Of a stretch of 64,000 bases of DNA, positions 49,544-58,084 are shown piece after piece. Position numbers and translations under genes: made by a program. The number at the start of each line of letters is the position of its first letter. Position 1 is the first letter of the stretch. The notes under the pieces were generated by a model. The model was not told the DNA's origin and searched no databases. It was given only the letters and a program-made list of their open reading frames with translations. Origin of the DNA: Rugosimonospora africana (GTDB taxonomy: Bacteria > Actinomycetota > Actinomycetes > Mycobacteriales > Micromonosporaceae); assembly GCF_016862975.1 (NCBI RefSeq), contig NZ_BONZ01000045.1, positions 1 through 64,000 of the forward strand. The letters run 5' to 3'.

Positions 49544-50275
49544 ATGCCGGCCCAACAGCAGAACGCCGGGGCACCGCGCTCCGGTGCGCCGAAGCGGGGC
49601 GGCCGGCCGGCACCCCACCCGTCGCCGAGCGGGGACGACCGTTCGCTCTGGGCGACGACGGCCATTCGCTCCGCCATCCTCAACGGCGAGTATTCACCGG
49701 GCGAGCGACTGGTCGAGGCGTCGCTGTGCGAGCGGTTCTCGTTGAGCCGGTTCCTCGTCCGAGCGGCCCTGCAGGATCTCGCCGGCGAAGGACTCGTCGA
49801 AGTTCAGCGCAACAAGGGCGCCCACGTCCGGAAGGTCTCGCTGGCCGAGGCGGTCGAGATCACGCAGGTCCGCATGGTGCTCGAAGGTCTGGTCGCCGCC
49901 GAGGCGGCCAAGCGGGTCACCGACGCACAGGCCGCGGAGCTGGACGAGATCCGCGTACTCATGCGGCACGCGGTCGAGGCCAGTGAGTTCCGCCGGTACA
50001 GCGACCTCAACCAGCGGCTGCACAACCTGGTCCGGGCCATCGGCAGCCACCAGACGGCGGAGAACATCCTCGCGCGGCTGCACGGGCAGCTTGTGCGGCA
50101 CCAGTTCGCGGTCTCGATGCTGCCTGGCCGGCTGGCCGTCTCACTTCCGCAGCACGAGCGCATCATCGAAGCGATCCGTGCCCGGGACCCGGACGGCGCC
50201 GAGGCGGCCATGCGCGCCCACATTGCCAGCGTCATCGATGCGCTGCACAGTCTCGCGGAAATCGGGCTGAGCTGA
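49544..50275 (+). CDS. GntR/FCD-family transcriptional regulator
   Basis: A 243-residue GntR protein. After a Pro/Gly-rich head of about 35 residues comes the winged helix (TTAIRSAILNGEYSPGERLVE to RFLVRAALQDLAGEGLVEV), then an all-helical FCD ligand domain with metal-type His (LNQRLHNLVRAIGSHQ). ATG 49544 follows GAGGGG. FCD regulators sense carboxylic acids. It is next to the LigAB region, and ATTGT-YR-ACAAT-like sites lie in front of several operons there, so it is the likely regulator of the aromatic pathway. Confidence 0.85.
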   Translation: MPAQQQNAGAPRSGAPKRGGRPAPHPSPSGDDRSLWATTAIRSAILNGEYSPGERLVEASLCERFSLSRFLVRAALQDLAGEGLVEVQRNKGAHVRKVSLAEAVEITQVRMVLEGLVAAEAAKRVTDAQAAELDEIRVLMRHAVEASEFRRYSDLNQRLHNLVRAIGSHQTAENILARLHGQLVRHQFAVSMLPGRLAVSLPQHERIIEAIRARDPDGAEAAMRAHIASVIDALHSLAEIGLS

Positions 50276-50381
50276 GTCGCGGCCGACCCGCTCACGCGGC
50301 CGAGGTTGGACCGCCAGGCATTGTTGACAGTTGGGTCTCCAATCCCGGAAGCTCTCACTCCCCACCCACACGAGCGGCTGC

Positions 50382-50443
50382 CCCGGCAGGCTCAGCGGCG
50401 TCTGGCTGTCCTGAGTGGACGGCGCCGTAGACGGCCTGCCGGG
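50382..50443. terminator. Hairpin between convergent gntR and metE-like genes
   Basis: CCCGGCAGGC (50382-50391) and GCCTGCCGGG (50434-50443) are perfect ten-base arms with a 42-base loop. The loop is long for a classical terminator, but the position between two gene ends fits one. Confidence 0.4.
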
Positions 50444-50451
50444 ATGCTCCG

Positions 50452-51564
50452 TCAGGCCCAGACCTCGCCGGCGATCTCGACGACAGTGCGGACCTTGGCC
50501 CACTGCTGCTCCTCGGTAAGGAGGTTGCCTTCCTCGGTGGAGGCGAAGCCGCACTGCGTGCTGAGCGCCAACTGTTCGAGCGGGGCGTACGCCGTGGCTT
50601 GGTCGATCCGCCGCTTCACTGCGTCCCGGTCCTCCAGCGTGCCGTCCTTCGACGTCAACAGGCCGAGCACGACCGTCTTGTCCCCCGCCGGCAGGTGGCG
50701 CAGGGGCTCGAATCCTCCGGCCCGGTCGGTGTCGTACTCCAGGAAGTAGCCGTCATAGCCGGTGCCGCCCAGCAGCGTTTCCGCGACCGGCTCGTAGCCG
50801 CCCGACGCGATCCAGGTGGATCGGAAGTTGCCGCGGCAGACATGGGTGGTGATGACCATGTCCGCGGGCTTGTCGGCGAGTGCCGCATTGATGAGCGCGG
50901 CGTAGCGCTCGGCCAGGCCGTCGGTGCGGATCCCGCGAGCGGCCGCCTTCTCCAGCTCGACCTGCGAGCACAGATACGCCCAAGCAGTGTCGTCGAACTG
51001 CAGGTACCGGCACCCCGCGTCGTAGAACGCTTTGACGGCCATGCGATAGGCGGCACCGAGGTCGTCGAACAGGGCCTCGTGATCGTCGCCGTACAGGTCG
51101 GTGGTCACAGCATCCGGGTCGAGCCGGAAGTGGAGGACCGTCGGTGACGGAATCGAGATCTTCGCGAGGACGCCATCGGAGACGTTGTCGCGCAGGAAAC
51201 GGAAGTGGTCAAGCATCGGGTGATCGGCAGGGAAGCTGATCCGGTCGTCGACCCGCAGCACCTGGCTTTTCGTGGTGACGCCCTGGAATTGGATGCCGTG
51301 GTCGGAGTCGACGACGCGCACGCCGCCGAGCATGCCGAAGAAGTCGTAGTGCCACCACGAGCGGCGCATCTCGCCATCGGTGGCGAGCCGCAGCCCGGCG
51401 TCGGCCTGCCGCGCGATGATGTCGCGGACCGCCGCGTCCTCGACCGACTTCAGGCCCACGTCGTCCAGGGCGCTGGCCTCGTGCTCGGCACGGGCGCGGT
51501 GGACGCTGTCCGGGCGCAGGAAACTTCCGACGATGTCAGCACGAAAGGGGGGAGAGATCGTCAC
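50452..51564 (-). CDS. MetE C-terminal-like cobalamin-independent methyltransferase
   Basis: A 370-residue protein like the catalytic half of methionine synthase MetE and the YxjG/YxjH proteins. It has PFRADIVGSFLRP near residue 5, LQFDDTAW with an acidic metal-side residue, and THVCRGNF carrying the zinc-ligand His and Cys, with the second Cys in STQCGFAS. Such enzymes move a methyl group to a thiol through zinc. GTG 51564 overlaps the LigB stop (GTGA). Its place directly after LigB suggests handling methyl groups from methoxylated aromatics, an inference not yet a known role. Confidence 0.75.
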   Translation of the reverse strand: MTISPPFRADIVGSFLRPDSVHRARAEHEASALDDVGLKSVEDAAVRDIIARQADAGLRLATDGEMRRSWWHYDFFGMLGGVRVVDSDHGIQFQGVTTKSQVLRVDDRISFPADHPMLDHFRFLRDNVSDGVLAKISIPSPTVLHFRLDPDAVTTDLYGDDHEALFDDLGAAYRMAVKAFYDAGCRYLQFDDTAWAYLCSQVELEKAAARGIRTDGLAERYAALINAALADKPADMVITTHVCRGNFRSTWIASGGYEPVAETLLGGTGYDGYFLEYDTDRAGGFEPLRHLPAGDKTVVLGLLTSKDGTLEDRDAVKRRIDQATAYAPLEQLALSTQCGFASTEEGNLLTEEQQWAKVRTVVEIAGEVWA

Positions 51565-52448
51565 CGTCTCAACGTACTCCTCATCGGGGCGGATGGCGTG
51601 CCCGAGTCTGTCACTGCGAACAGAGCCAGGGCCGCGGCCGTGTTCGAGGCCGGCACGTGATAGGTGTCGTGGATCCGGGTCAGGCCGTCGCCGAGCGCAC
51701 CGCGCATGACCAGCCACATGATGAGCTCGATGCCCTCCGATCCGGCCTGGTCGACATACTGCTCCCGGGAGAGGGCGGCCAGACTCGTCGGATCGGTCTC
51801 GATCTTCTCGAGGAACATCCGATCGAAGCGGGTGTTGATCAAGCCGGCACGTGCACCGGCGAGCTGATGCGACATGCCCCCGGTGCCGAAGACAGCGACC
51901 TTGATGTCCCGGGGAAAGCTGCGGATGGCCCGACCCAGGGCCTCCCCGAGCTTGAGGCACCGGGCAGCCGTCGGCTGCGGATACTGGATAACGTTGACCA
52001 GCAATGGGACGACCCGGCAGGGCCAGGACGCGCCGGGCTGTGGGCAGTAGACCGAGAGCGGCACTGTGAGCCCGTGGTCGACATCGAGGTCGTGCAACAT
52101 GGTGATGTCGAACTCGTCGTCGACCAGTCGGGTGATCAGGTGCTCGCTCAGCGGCGGATGGCCGATGACCGGTGGTACCTGTCGCCGACCCCAGCCCTCG
52201 TCCGCGACCTCGAACCGCTCCCCCGTCCCGATCGCGAAGGTCGGGACCACGTCCAGGTCGATGGCGTTCGCGTGATCGTTGTAGATGATGACGGCGACGT
52301 CGGGCCTGTGTTCCGCCATCCACTCGCGAGCCGGCGCGTAGCCCTCGAAGAGGGGCTTCCAGTAGGCGTCTTCGGTCTTCCCATAGTCCATCGCGGCGCC
52401 GATGGACGGGACATGCGAGGTCGCCAGACCCCAGATGATCTCAGCCAA
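51561..52448 (-). CDS. Protocatechuate/gallate 4,5-dioxygenase beta (LigB-like) subunit
   Basis: A 295-residue type II extradiol dioxygenase catalytic subunit. Predicted Fe(II) ligands are His12 (ATSHVPS), His59 (YNDHANAI) and Glu241 (EGIELIMW); the general acid/base is His194 (GGMSHQLAG). It opens a catechol ring next to the hydroxyls of protocatechuate, gallate or 3-O-methylgallate. It overlaps the LigA-like gene by eight bases and forms the enzyme with it. Substrate choice cannot be read directly; the downstream genes favour a gallate-like route. Confidence 0.85.
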   Translation of the reverse strand: MAEIIWGLATSHVPSIGAAMDYGKTEDAYWKPLFEGYAPAREWMAEHRPDVAVIIYNDHANAIDLDVVPTFAIGTGERFEVADEGWGRRQVPPVIGHPPLSEHLITRLVDDEFDITMLHDLDVDHGLTVPLSVYCPQPGASWPCRVVPLLVNVIQYPQPTAARCLKLGEALGRAIRSFPRDIKVAVFGTGGMSHQLAGARAGLINTRFDRMFLEKIETDPTSLAALSREQYVDQAGSEGIELIMWLVMRGALGDGLTRIHDTYHVPASNTAAALALFAVTDSGTPSAPMRSTLRR

Positions 52449-52833
52449 AGCGCCGCCCTCCCGAGACCATCAGGCTCCCGAACTCTTCCTCCGTCATGCC
52501 GGTGAACACCCCGCCGAGGTACTGCATCGACCGCTTGTCGACCTGGGCCAGCTTGAACGTGTAGAAGATGGAGGCACCCAGATCAAGCATCCCGACCCAG
52601 TCGCGGTCGAGGATCGCGCGTCGCTGTTCGTCGGTCAGGTCGAAGCGGCCGCAGTATGCCTCCTCGTCAGAGAGAAAGTCGCGGCGGTTGTGCTCGTCTT
52701 TGAATGATGCGCAAAGTCGGTTGATGGCAGCTCCGCGACGACCCTCGGCGATGTCGAACACGTAGGTGTCCCTCGCGCGGGGCGCGTCCCGGCTGGAGCT
52801 TCCCCCGGGCTCGGCCGCGGCGGGTGTCGCCAT
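52441..52833 (-). CDS. Protocatechuate 4,5-dioxygenase alpha (LigA-like) subunit
   Basis: A 130-residue small subunit. RDTYVFDIAEGRRGAAINRLCASFK and the helical DEEAYCGRFDLTDEQRRAILDRDWVGMLDLGA match LigA. It caps the active site of LigB. It carries a Ser/Pro-rich 20-residue extension at the N terminus. The gene follows a 16-base hairpin that separates it from the importer genes and overlaps ligB. Confidence 0.85.
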   Translation of the reverse strand: MATPAAAEPGGSSSRDAPRARDTYVFDIAEGRRGAAINRLCASFKDEHNRRDFLSDEEAYCGRFDLTDEQRRAILDRDWVGMLDLGASIFYTFKLAQVDKRSMQYLGGVFTGMTEEEFGSLMVSGGRRFG

Positions 52834-52857
52834 GACAACGCCGTCCTTCCGGTGGTG

Positions 52858-52894
52858 CCACGGGTCGGGCGAGGCACGCTCGCCCGACCCGTGG
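52858..52894 (-). terminator. Very stable 16-base hairpin between binding-protein gene and ligA
   Basis: CCACGGGTCGGGCGAG (52858-52873) and CTCGCCCGACCCGTGG (52879-52894) pair perfectly around a five-base loop, 12 bases after the binding-protein stop. It would terminate or attenuate the importer message before ligA, or protect its 3' end. Confidence 0.7.
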
Positions 52895-52905
52895 CTGTTG
52901 TCCGA

Positions 52906-54156
52906 TCAGCCGAAGTTCTCGACTGTGGCGTAGCCGGTTCCGTTGTACTTCTGCACCACAACCGCCGAGACAGCAGGCTGCTTGTCGACCGAGGTGTTCA
53001 CCGACGTCCCGTCGAGCATGAGCGGCGCCTTGAAGTCCGAGATGCCGCGCAGCGCCTTCATGAAGTTGTCGCGGGTCGGCTCGGTCATCTTCGTGAACGC
53101 CTGCTCGAGGATGGCGCCGGCCATGTAGCTCCACATGCAGTGCGGGAAGGCCGGAGTCTCGTTGTAGCTCCCGTACTGCTTCAGGTCCGACAGGAACTTC
53201 TTGACGTCCGGGTCGTTGGCGAAGGCCGGGCTCGCCGGAGCCTTGGCGAAGGAGACCGAGTAGACGCCTGGATACGCGGAGGCGTTGCCAGGCTTGAGGA
53301 TCGCGGCCGGGCTGGACGTGTTCGAGGGAAGGAACCAGCTCGGCTTCCAGTTGAGCTGCTGTGCCTTCTGGAGGCTCGCGATCGCGAGCGGGGTGATCGA
53401 CATCGCGTTGAACATGACGTCGGCGCCGGTCGCCGCGAGCTCGGTGATCTGCGCGTCGACCGAGGTGTCCGTGGCCTCGTAGGTGAGCTCCTTGACGATC
53501 TTGATGTTGCTCGCGCCTTCGATGCCCTTCTTGAGGCCCTCGACGTAGCCCTGTCCGTAGTCGTCGTTCTGCGACAGGACGGCGACCTTGTGCGCGGTCC
53601 CGGACGAGGCGAGCAGCTTGCCGAACGCCTCGCCTTCGTTCGGGTACGCCGGTACGAGGCTCAGCTGGTACGGGCTCTGGCTCGTGTCGTTGAAGATCGG
53701 ATCACCCGTCATGACAAGGACCTGCGGGACCTTGTCCGAGATGGCCGCGGTCCGGTAGGCACGGTTGGTCGGAGTGCCGAGCCCCGCCGTCATCGCGAAG
53801 ACGCTGCCCTTCAGCTGGTCATAGTTCGCCTTCGCCTTCTGGGGGTCGTACGCATCGTCCAGCGACTTGATTTCGACCTTTCGGGTCTTGCCGTCGCCGA
53901 ACTTCACCCCGCCGGCGGCGTTCGCGGCGCCGAAGTATGCCTTGATGCCGGCGACGGTGCAGGTGCCGGGACCGGCGGTCGCGCCACTGAGGGGAGTCGT
54001 GATGCCGAGGGTGATGGTCGAGTCGGTGATGCCGGTGCTCGCGCCGCCGTGGGACGCGCCGTCGCGGCCGCGCCCACAACCGGCGACCGTCATCGTGGAG
54101 ACGGCCGCGATGAGGGCGATCGCCCCCGTCAGCCTCTGATAATCCTTTAGCTTCAT
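52906..54156 (-). CDS. Branched-chain-type ABC substrate-binding lipoprotein (LivK-like)
   Basis: A 416-residue binding protein. The signal peptide and lipobox TVAGC (Cys27) precede DSTITLGITTPLSGATAGPG, typical of the Liv/HAAT family, and FAMTAGLGTPTN. The family also serves aromatic acid uptake. It is the fifth gene of a Liv-type operon (57601 to 52906) directly before ligAB, so a benzoate- or gallate-type acid is a reasonable ligand; amino acids are the alternative. Confidence 0.8.
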   Translation of the reverse strand: MKLKDYQRLTGAIALIAAVSTMTVAGCGRGRDGASHGGASTGITDSTITLGITTPLSGATAGPGTCTVAGIKAYFGAANAAGGVKFGDGKTRKVEIKSLDDAYDPQKAKANYDQLKGSVFAMTAGLGTPTNRAYRTAAISDKVPQVLVMTGDPIFNDTSQSPYQLSLVPAYPNEGEAFGKLLASSGTAHKVAVLSQNDDYGQGYVEGLKKGIEGASNIKIVKELTYEATDTSVDAQITELAATGADVMFNAMSITPLAIASLQKAQQLNWKPSWFLPSNTSSPAAILKPGNASAYPGVYSVSFAKAPASPAFANDPDVKKFLSDLKQYGSYNETPAFPHCMWSYMAGAILEQAFTKMTEPTRDNFMKALRGISDFKAPLMLDGTSVNTSVDKQPAVSAVVVQKYNGTGYATVENFG

Positions 54157-54158
54157 TC

Positions 54159-55238
54159 CTATTCTGGCCTCCCTGTTGGAATTCCGCTCATCGTTGGGGC
54201 TTCCTCCACTGCCTTTCGTCCCCGTGCCGGCGCTCCAGAGGAGGACTGTTGGCGGTCGGCTCCGCCCGTGGGGCGGTTCCGGCGCAGTTTCCGTGCGATC
54301 ACCCGGGGCAGCGACACGAGGCCGCCCGGCAGGAGGAACAACACCAGCAGGAGGAGAGCTCCCTGCAGCAGCTCGGTGGTGTTGGGGTCGACGTGGTTCG
54401 CGAGCTGAGGAGCGAGCACGTAGTATGCCCCGCCGAGCAGCGAGCCAACGATGCTGGCGGATCCGCCAATGACCATCGACGCGAGCAGCGTGACGGAGTG
54501 GCCGAGACTCAATGTCTCCGGCGATGTGAACTGAACGACCGCCATGTAGAGGAATCCGCTGACACCGCCGATGAGCGAGGCGACGGTGAAGGCCAGCACC
54601 TTGTAGCGGTACGGCGAGATGCCCATCGAGGCGGCAACCGCCTCATTGCTCTTCACGATCGCGAACGCGCGCCCGTACTTTCCCCGGACCAGGTTCCTGG
54701 TGAGCAGGAACACCGCCCCGCCGACCACAAGTACCACGTACAGCTGCCATTGATCGTTGTAGAGCCCGCTCCACTCGGGGGCACTCGAGAACGCCGAGGA
54801 GAGTCCCTGCGATCCGCCGGTGTAGTCGGACAGGCGCTTGGCGAGAGGGACGCCAACGATCGGGAGGGCGAGCGTCAGCATCGCGATCGCAAGTCCGCCG
54901 AGCCGGGCCGCGGCGAGCGCGACCAGGAGCCCGATGACTCCAGGGATCAGGATGCTCGCCACGAGCACGACGCCGATGTTCCAGCCGTGGGTGGCGCCGT
55001 ACGCGGTCACGTAGGCACCGACGCCGACGAAGAAGATCTGGCCGAGCGAGACCTGGCCGGTATAGCCCATGACGACGTTGAGGCCGAGCACCGCCACCGC
55101 GAAGACACCGATCCGCGCGAGGTTCTGGTTCGTGTACTCGTCGAAACCGAGTGGCACGGCCAGCACCGCGATCACGGCGATCGCGGTGATCGCCCGGCGC
55201 ACCCAGGCGCGAGAGAACAATCCTGGAGATCGAAACAT
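54159..55238 (-). CDS. Branched-chain-type ABC permease LivM
   Basis: A 359-residue permease with eight to ten membrane helices. It has GLNVVMGYTGQVSLGQIFFVGVGAY near residues 55-80, the conserved Liv permease signature, and ends in a basic Ser/Gly-rich tail. ATG 55238 overlaps the LivH stop by one base; the open frame beyond is a shadow. It forms the translocation pore with LivH. Confidence 0.85.
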   Translation of the reverse strand: MFRSPGLFSRAWVRRAITAIAVIAVLAVPLGFDEYTNQNLARIGVFAVAVLGLNVVMGYTGQVSLGQIFFVGVGAYVTAYGATHGWNIGVVLVASILIPGVIGLLVALAAARLGGLAIAMLTLALPIVGVPLAKRLSDYTGGSQGLSSAFSSAPEWSGLYNDQWQLYVVLVVGGAVFLLTRNLVRGKYGRAFAIVKSNEAVAASMGISPYRYKVLAFTVASLIGGVSGFLYMAVVQFTSPETLSLGHSVTLLASMVIGGSASIVGSLLGGAYYVLAPQLANHVDPNTTELLQGALLLLVLFLLPGGLVSLPRVIARKLRRNRPTGGADRQQSSSGAPARGRKAVEEAPTMSGIPTGRPE

Positions 55239-56119
55239 CAGACGCGCGCCACGACTTTCCGACCGAACAGGCCCTGAGGTCGCACAACCAGTACCACAAA
55301 GGTGAGGATGAACGGAACAGCGACCTTCAGGTCGTAGCCGATGAAGTGCACGTACACCGCCGCGAGGTTCTCGACGACGCCGATCAGCCAGGCTGCGACG
55401 ACCACGCCTACCGGACTGGACTGACCGCCGAGGATGACGGCGGCGAGGGCGTACACGAGCGCGGTGTCCATCATTCCGGGCGTCAGCGTGAGCTGTGGCG
55501 CGACGAGCGCTCCGGCGACCGCGCCGAGCGCCGCGGCGAGTCCCCACCCCGCCATGAGCAGGCGCCCCACGGGAAGACCCGACAACGCGGCCGACTTGGG
55601 GTTGATGGCGACCGCACGGAGCGCGAGACCGAACTTCGTTCCGAGGAAGAGGGCTTGCAGGAACAACATGATCACGGCGATGACCGCGAAGGTGCCGATG
55701 GACCGGATGCTGACGGCCGCGCCGAAGATGGAGACCGTCGTGAGCGAGAACAGCGACCGGAACTGCTGGTTGTTGTAGGTCCAGAGCCAGCCGCAGATGC
55801 CGGTGATCAACGTGAGCAGACCGATGGTCACGACGACCGCGGTGTCTGGGTCGCCGCGTTCGAACCGGCGCATGACAAGGCGTTCGACGAGGGCGCCCAA
55901 CACGAACGACGCCAGTACGGACAGGAGGATGGCGAGGATGAGGGACAGCCCGTGCTCCGTCAACAACCACGTTATGTACGCCGAGAAGACAGCCATGCCG
56001 CCCTGGGCGAAATTGATGAGTCCGGTCGCCTGGTTGACCAGGACGATGGCGAGTGCGAGCACCGCGTAGATCGACCCGTTGGAGAGCCCGTCGACAACGA
56101 GCTGAATGAATTGCCCCAT
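55238..56119 (-). CDS. Branched-chain-type ABC permease LivH
   Basis: A 293-residue permease with about eight helices. It has GLSNGSIYAVLALAIVLVNQATGLINFAQGG at residues 10-40, the standard LivH N terminus. It is preceded by LivF after two bases and followed by LivM with one-base overlap. Confidence 0.85.
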   Translation of the reverse strand: MGQFIQLVVDGLSNGSIYAVLALAIVLVNQATGLINFAQGGMAVFSAYITWLLTEHGLSLILAILLSVLASFVLGALVERLVMRRFERGDPDTAVVVTIGLLTLITGICGWLWTYNNQQFRSLFSLTTVSIFGAAVSIRSIGTFAVIAVIMLFLQALFLGTKFGLALRAVAINPKSAALSGLPVGRLLMAGWGLAAALGAVAGALVAPQLTLTPGMMDTALVYALAAVILGGQSSPVGVVVAAWLIGVVENLAAVYVHFIGYDLKVAVPFILTFVVLVVRPQGLFGRKVVARV

Positions 56120-56121
56120 CG

Positions 56122-56832
56122 TCAGCCTCCCAGGTAGGCGCGTCGGATCTCGTCCATGCCCTTGAGCTCGGCCGACGTGCCGCTGAGCACGTTGCGACCG
56201 GTCTCCAGCACGGTCGCACTGTCGACCAGACGGAACGCGAGGTTCGCGTTCTGTTCGACCACGAGCATGGCGATGCCTGACTCCCGTCGAAGCTTGGCAA
56301 TGGCGTCGTAGACGGTCATCGCCGTGCTCGGCGCGAGGCCGAGCGATGCCTCGTCGAGCAGCAGGAGTCGCGGCTTCGCCATGAACGCACGCCCGACGGC
56401 GAGCATCTGTTGCTCTCCCCCGGACAGTGCCGAGGCATGAGACTTGTACCGTTCCCTCAGGTTCGGGAAGAGTTCGAGCACGAACTCGATGTCGGACTCG
56501 ACGCCCTTCCGATCGCGCCGCAGGTACGCGCCGATACGAAGGTTTTCGCGGACGGTGAGGGCGCCGAAACCGCCACGGCCCTCGGGCACGTGCGCGATGC
56601 CCATGGCGGCAACCTGTTCCGGACGCTTGCCACGGATGTCCGCGCCGTCGTAGAGGATCCGCCCGCCCGCGCGAACAGTCCCGCTGATCGATCGCAACGT
56701 CGTCGTCTTCCCCGCGCCGTTGGCGCCGAGGATGCCCACCGCACCGCCCTCCGGCACGGACAAGGACACTCCGTCGAGCACCTGGACCGGGCCGTAGAAG
56801 GCCGTCACCGATTGGAGCTCAAGCAGCGTCAT
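56122..56832 (-). CDS. Branched-chain-type ABC ATPase LivF
   Basis: A 236-residue ATPase: Walker A GANGAGKTT near residues 36-44, signature SALSGGEQQM, Walker B LLLLDEASLGL, and switch His region typical of LivF (MLVVEQNANLAF). It starts 14 bases inside the end of the LivG-like gene. With LivG it powers the importer. Confidence 0.85.
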   Translation of the reverse strand: MTLLELQSVTAFYGPVQVLDGVSLSVPEGGAVGILGANGAGKTTTLRSISGTVRAGGRILYDGADIRGKRPEQVAAMGIAHVPEGRGGFGALTVRENLRIGAYLRRDRKGVESDIEFVLELFPNLRERYKSHASALSGGEQQMLAVGRAFMAKPRLLLLDEASLGLAPSTAMTVYDAIAKLRRESGIAMLVVEQNANLAFRLVDSATVLETGRNVLSGTSAELKGMDEIRRAYLGG

Positions 56833-57601
56833 CGACGGCGTCGTTTCCGATGTATGCCTCGATCACGCGGGGATCGGACTGCGCCTCGGCGGCGGTGCCA
56901 TCCATGAGCTTCCGCCCGTGATCGAGGACGACAACGCGGTCTGTGAGCGCGGCGATGAGTCCCATGTGATGCTCCACGATCACGACAGTGATGTCCTCCT
57001 CCGCACGGACCCGGCGGACCGTTTCGATGAGCTGCTCGACCTCCGAGTGGGGCAGCCCGGCCGCCGGCTCGTCGAGCAGAAGAAGTTTCGGCCGCGAGAG
57101 GAGGGCGCGGCAGAGCTCGATCCCCTTGTGCAAGCCGTGGGACAGCTCGTCCACGCGGCGGTTGGCTGCCCACCCGAGGTGGTTGCGGTCGAGCAGTTCG
57201 AGGGCTTCGGTTCGAAGTTCGCGCTCTGAACGCGTCAGATGGCGCAGCCGCAGCGACCATTCGATCGGGCCGCCGGGAAGTCGGGTGTGCGCCCCCAGTA
57301 GGACGTTCTCAAGAACGGTCGCCCCTAGTCGCAGCGCCGGATGCTGGAATGTCCGGGCAAGACCGTGACGGGCGAGCGTTGCGGGGGCGGTGCCGAGCAC
57401 CTCGACGCCGTCGATGGTGATCGAGCCGGAGCTGGGACGGTAATGCCCGCTGATGCAGTTGAACAGCGACGTCTTCCCCGCGCCGTTCGGGCCGACGAGG
57501 CCGAAGATCTGGCCGGGCGCCACGGCGAACCCAACCTCGGTGAGAACCCTGATTCCACCAAAGCGCAGATTCACGTCGGTGAGCGTCAATTCCGCCGCCA
57601 T
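56819..57601 (-). CDS. Branched-chain-type ABC ATPase LivG
   Basis: A 260-residue ATPase with Walker A GPNGAGKTS, Walker B LLLLDEPAAGLPHSE and the LivG-type VIVEHHMGLI. The signature is LSHGLHKG, diverged from LSGGQ as often in LivG. ATG 57601 follows GAGGA; an upstream ATG 57631 is less likely. It is the first gene of the importer operon; ATTGTCAACAAT lies 87 bases upstream. Confidence 0.8.
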   Translation of the reverse strand: MAAELTLTDVNLRFGGIRVLTEVGFAVAPGQIFGLVGPNGAGKTSLFNCISGHYRPSSGSITIDGVEVLGTAPATLARHGLARTFQHPALRLGATVLENVLLGAHTRLPGGPIEWSLRLRHLTRSERELRTEALELLDRNHLGWAANRRVDELSHGLHKGIELCRALLSRPKLLLLDEPAAGLPHSEVEQLIETVRRVRAEEDITVVIVEHHMGLIAALTDRVVVLDHGRKLMDGTAAEAQSDPRVIEAYIGNDAVDDAA

Positions 57602-57687
57602 CGGCCGTCCGTCCTCTCGTCGTTGCCACATCGCCCCGACCGTGGGAGGAGTCCATCCTGTGCTGGACGGTACGGAGCCGCCCCGAT

Positions 57688-57699
57688 ATTGTCAACAAT
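57688..57699. promoter_or_regulatory. GntR-type operator candidate ATTGT-CA-ACAAT
   Basis: A perfect five-base palindrome with a two-base centre, upstream of the importer operon. Related sequences are at 50320, 58856 and 58913 and in the gntR promoter, suggesting a shared regulator. Confidence 0.5.
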
Positions 57700-57781
57700 T
57701 CTGTGAATAGGGTTGAGGCCGATGGGCTGGGCATCGGTGCCGGCGTATCGGGTCAGTTAGCGGGCCGCCCCGCGCATCGCC

Positions 57782-58060
57782 TCAGGACCGCTCCTGGGGA
57801 TGCTGGGCAAGCGCTTCGACGTGTACGTCAAGCCAGGGCGCCATCGGCAGAGACATCAGCGCGTCGTGCAGTGCCGCGGCGTCGGGCGCTTCATACAGCC
57901 CGATGGTCGCGTTGCGGCCCGGTACCCGCCACAACCGTTTCAGGACACCGGCCGCCCTCAATTCCATCGCGCGGGCACGCTCCGCGGCCCTCAGTTCCTC
58001 CCGCCGCTCAGGAGCGGTGTCAGTTGGCAACCGGTTCTCAGACCTGACCAGAAACTCCAC
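57782..58060 (-). CDS. Muconolactone delta-isomerase-like protein
   Basis: A 92-residue protein of the muconolactone isomerase family (ferredoxin-like fold that forms a decamer): MEFLVR at the start, GVLKRLWRVPGRNATIGLYEAPDAAALHDALMSLPMAPWLDVHVEAL at the end. Classical members isomerise muconolactone in the ortho-cleavage pathway. Here no other ortho-cleavage genes are present, so it may act on another lactone or aromatic intermediate. It is 24 bases after the alpha/beta hydrolase gene. Confidence 0.75.
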   Translation of the reverse strand: MEFLVRSENRLPTDTAPERREELRAAERARAMELRAAGVLKRLWRVPGRNATIGLYEAPDAAALHDALMSLPMAPWLDVHVEALAQHPQERS

Positions 58061-58084
58061 AGCGATCCCCTCTGCGTCCCGGCC

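Noticed and set aside
55239-56300. Extension of the LivM frame upstream to 56300
   Set aside because: Those codons are antiphase to livH and livF and give no membrane-protein pattern; the ATG at 55238 overlaps the livH stop.
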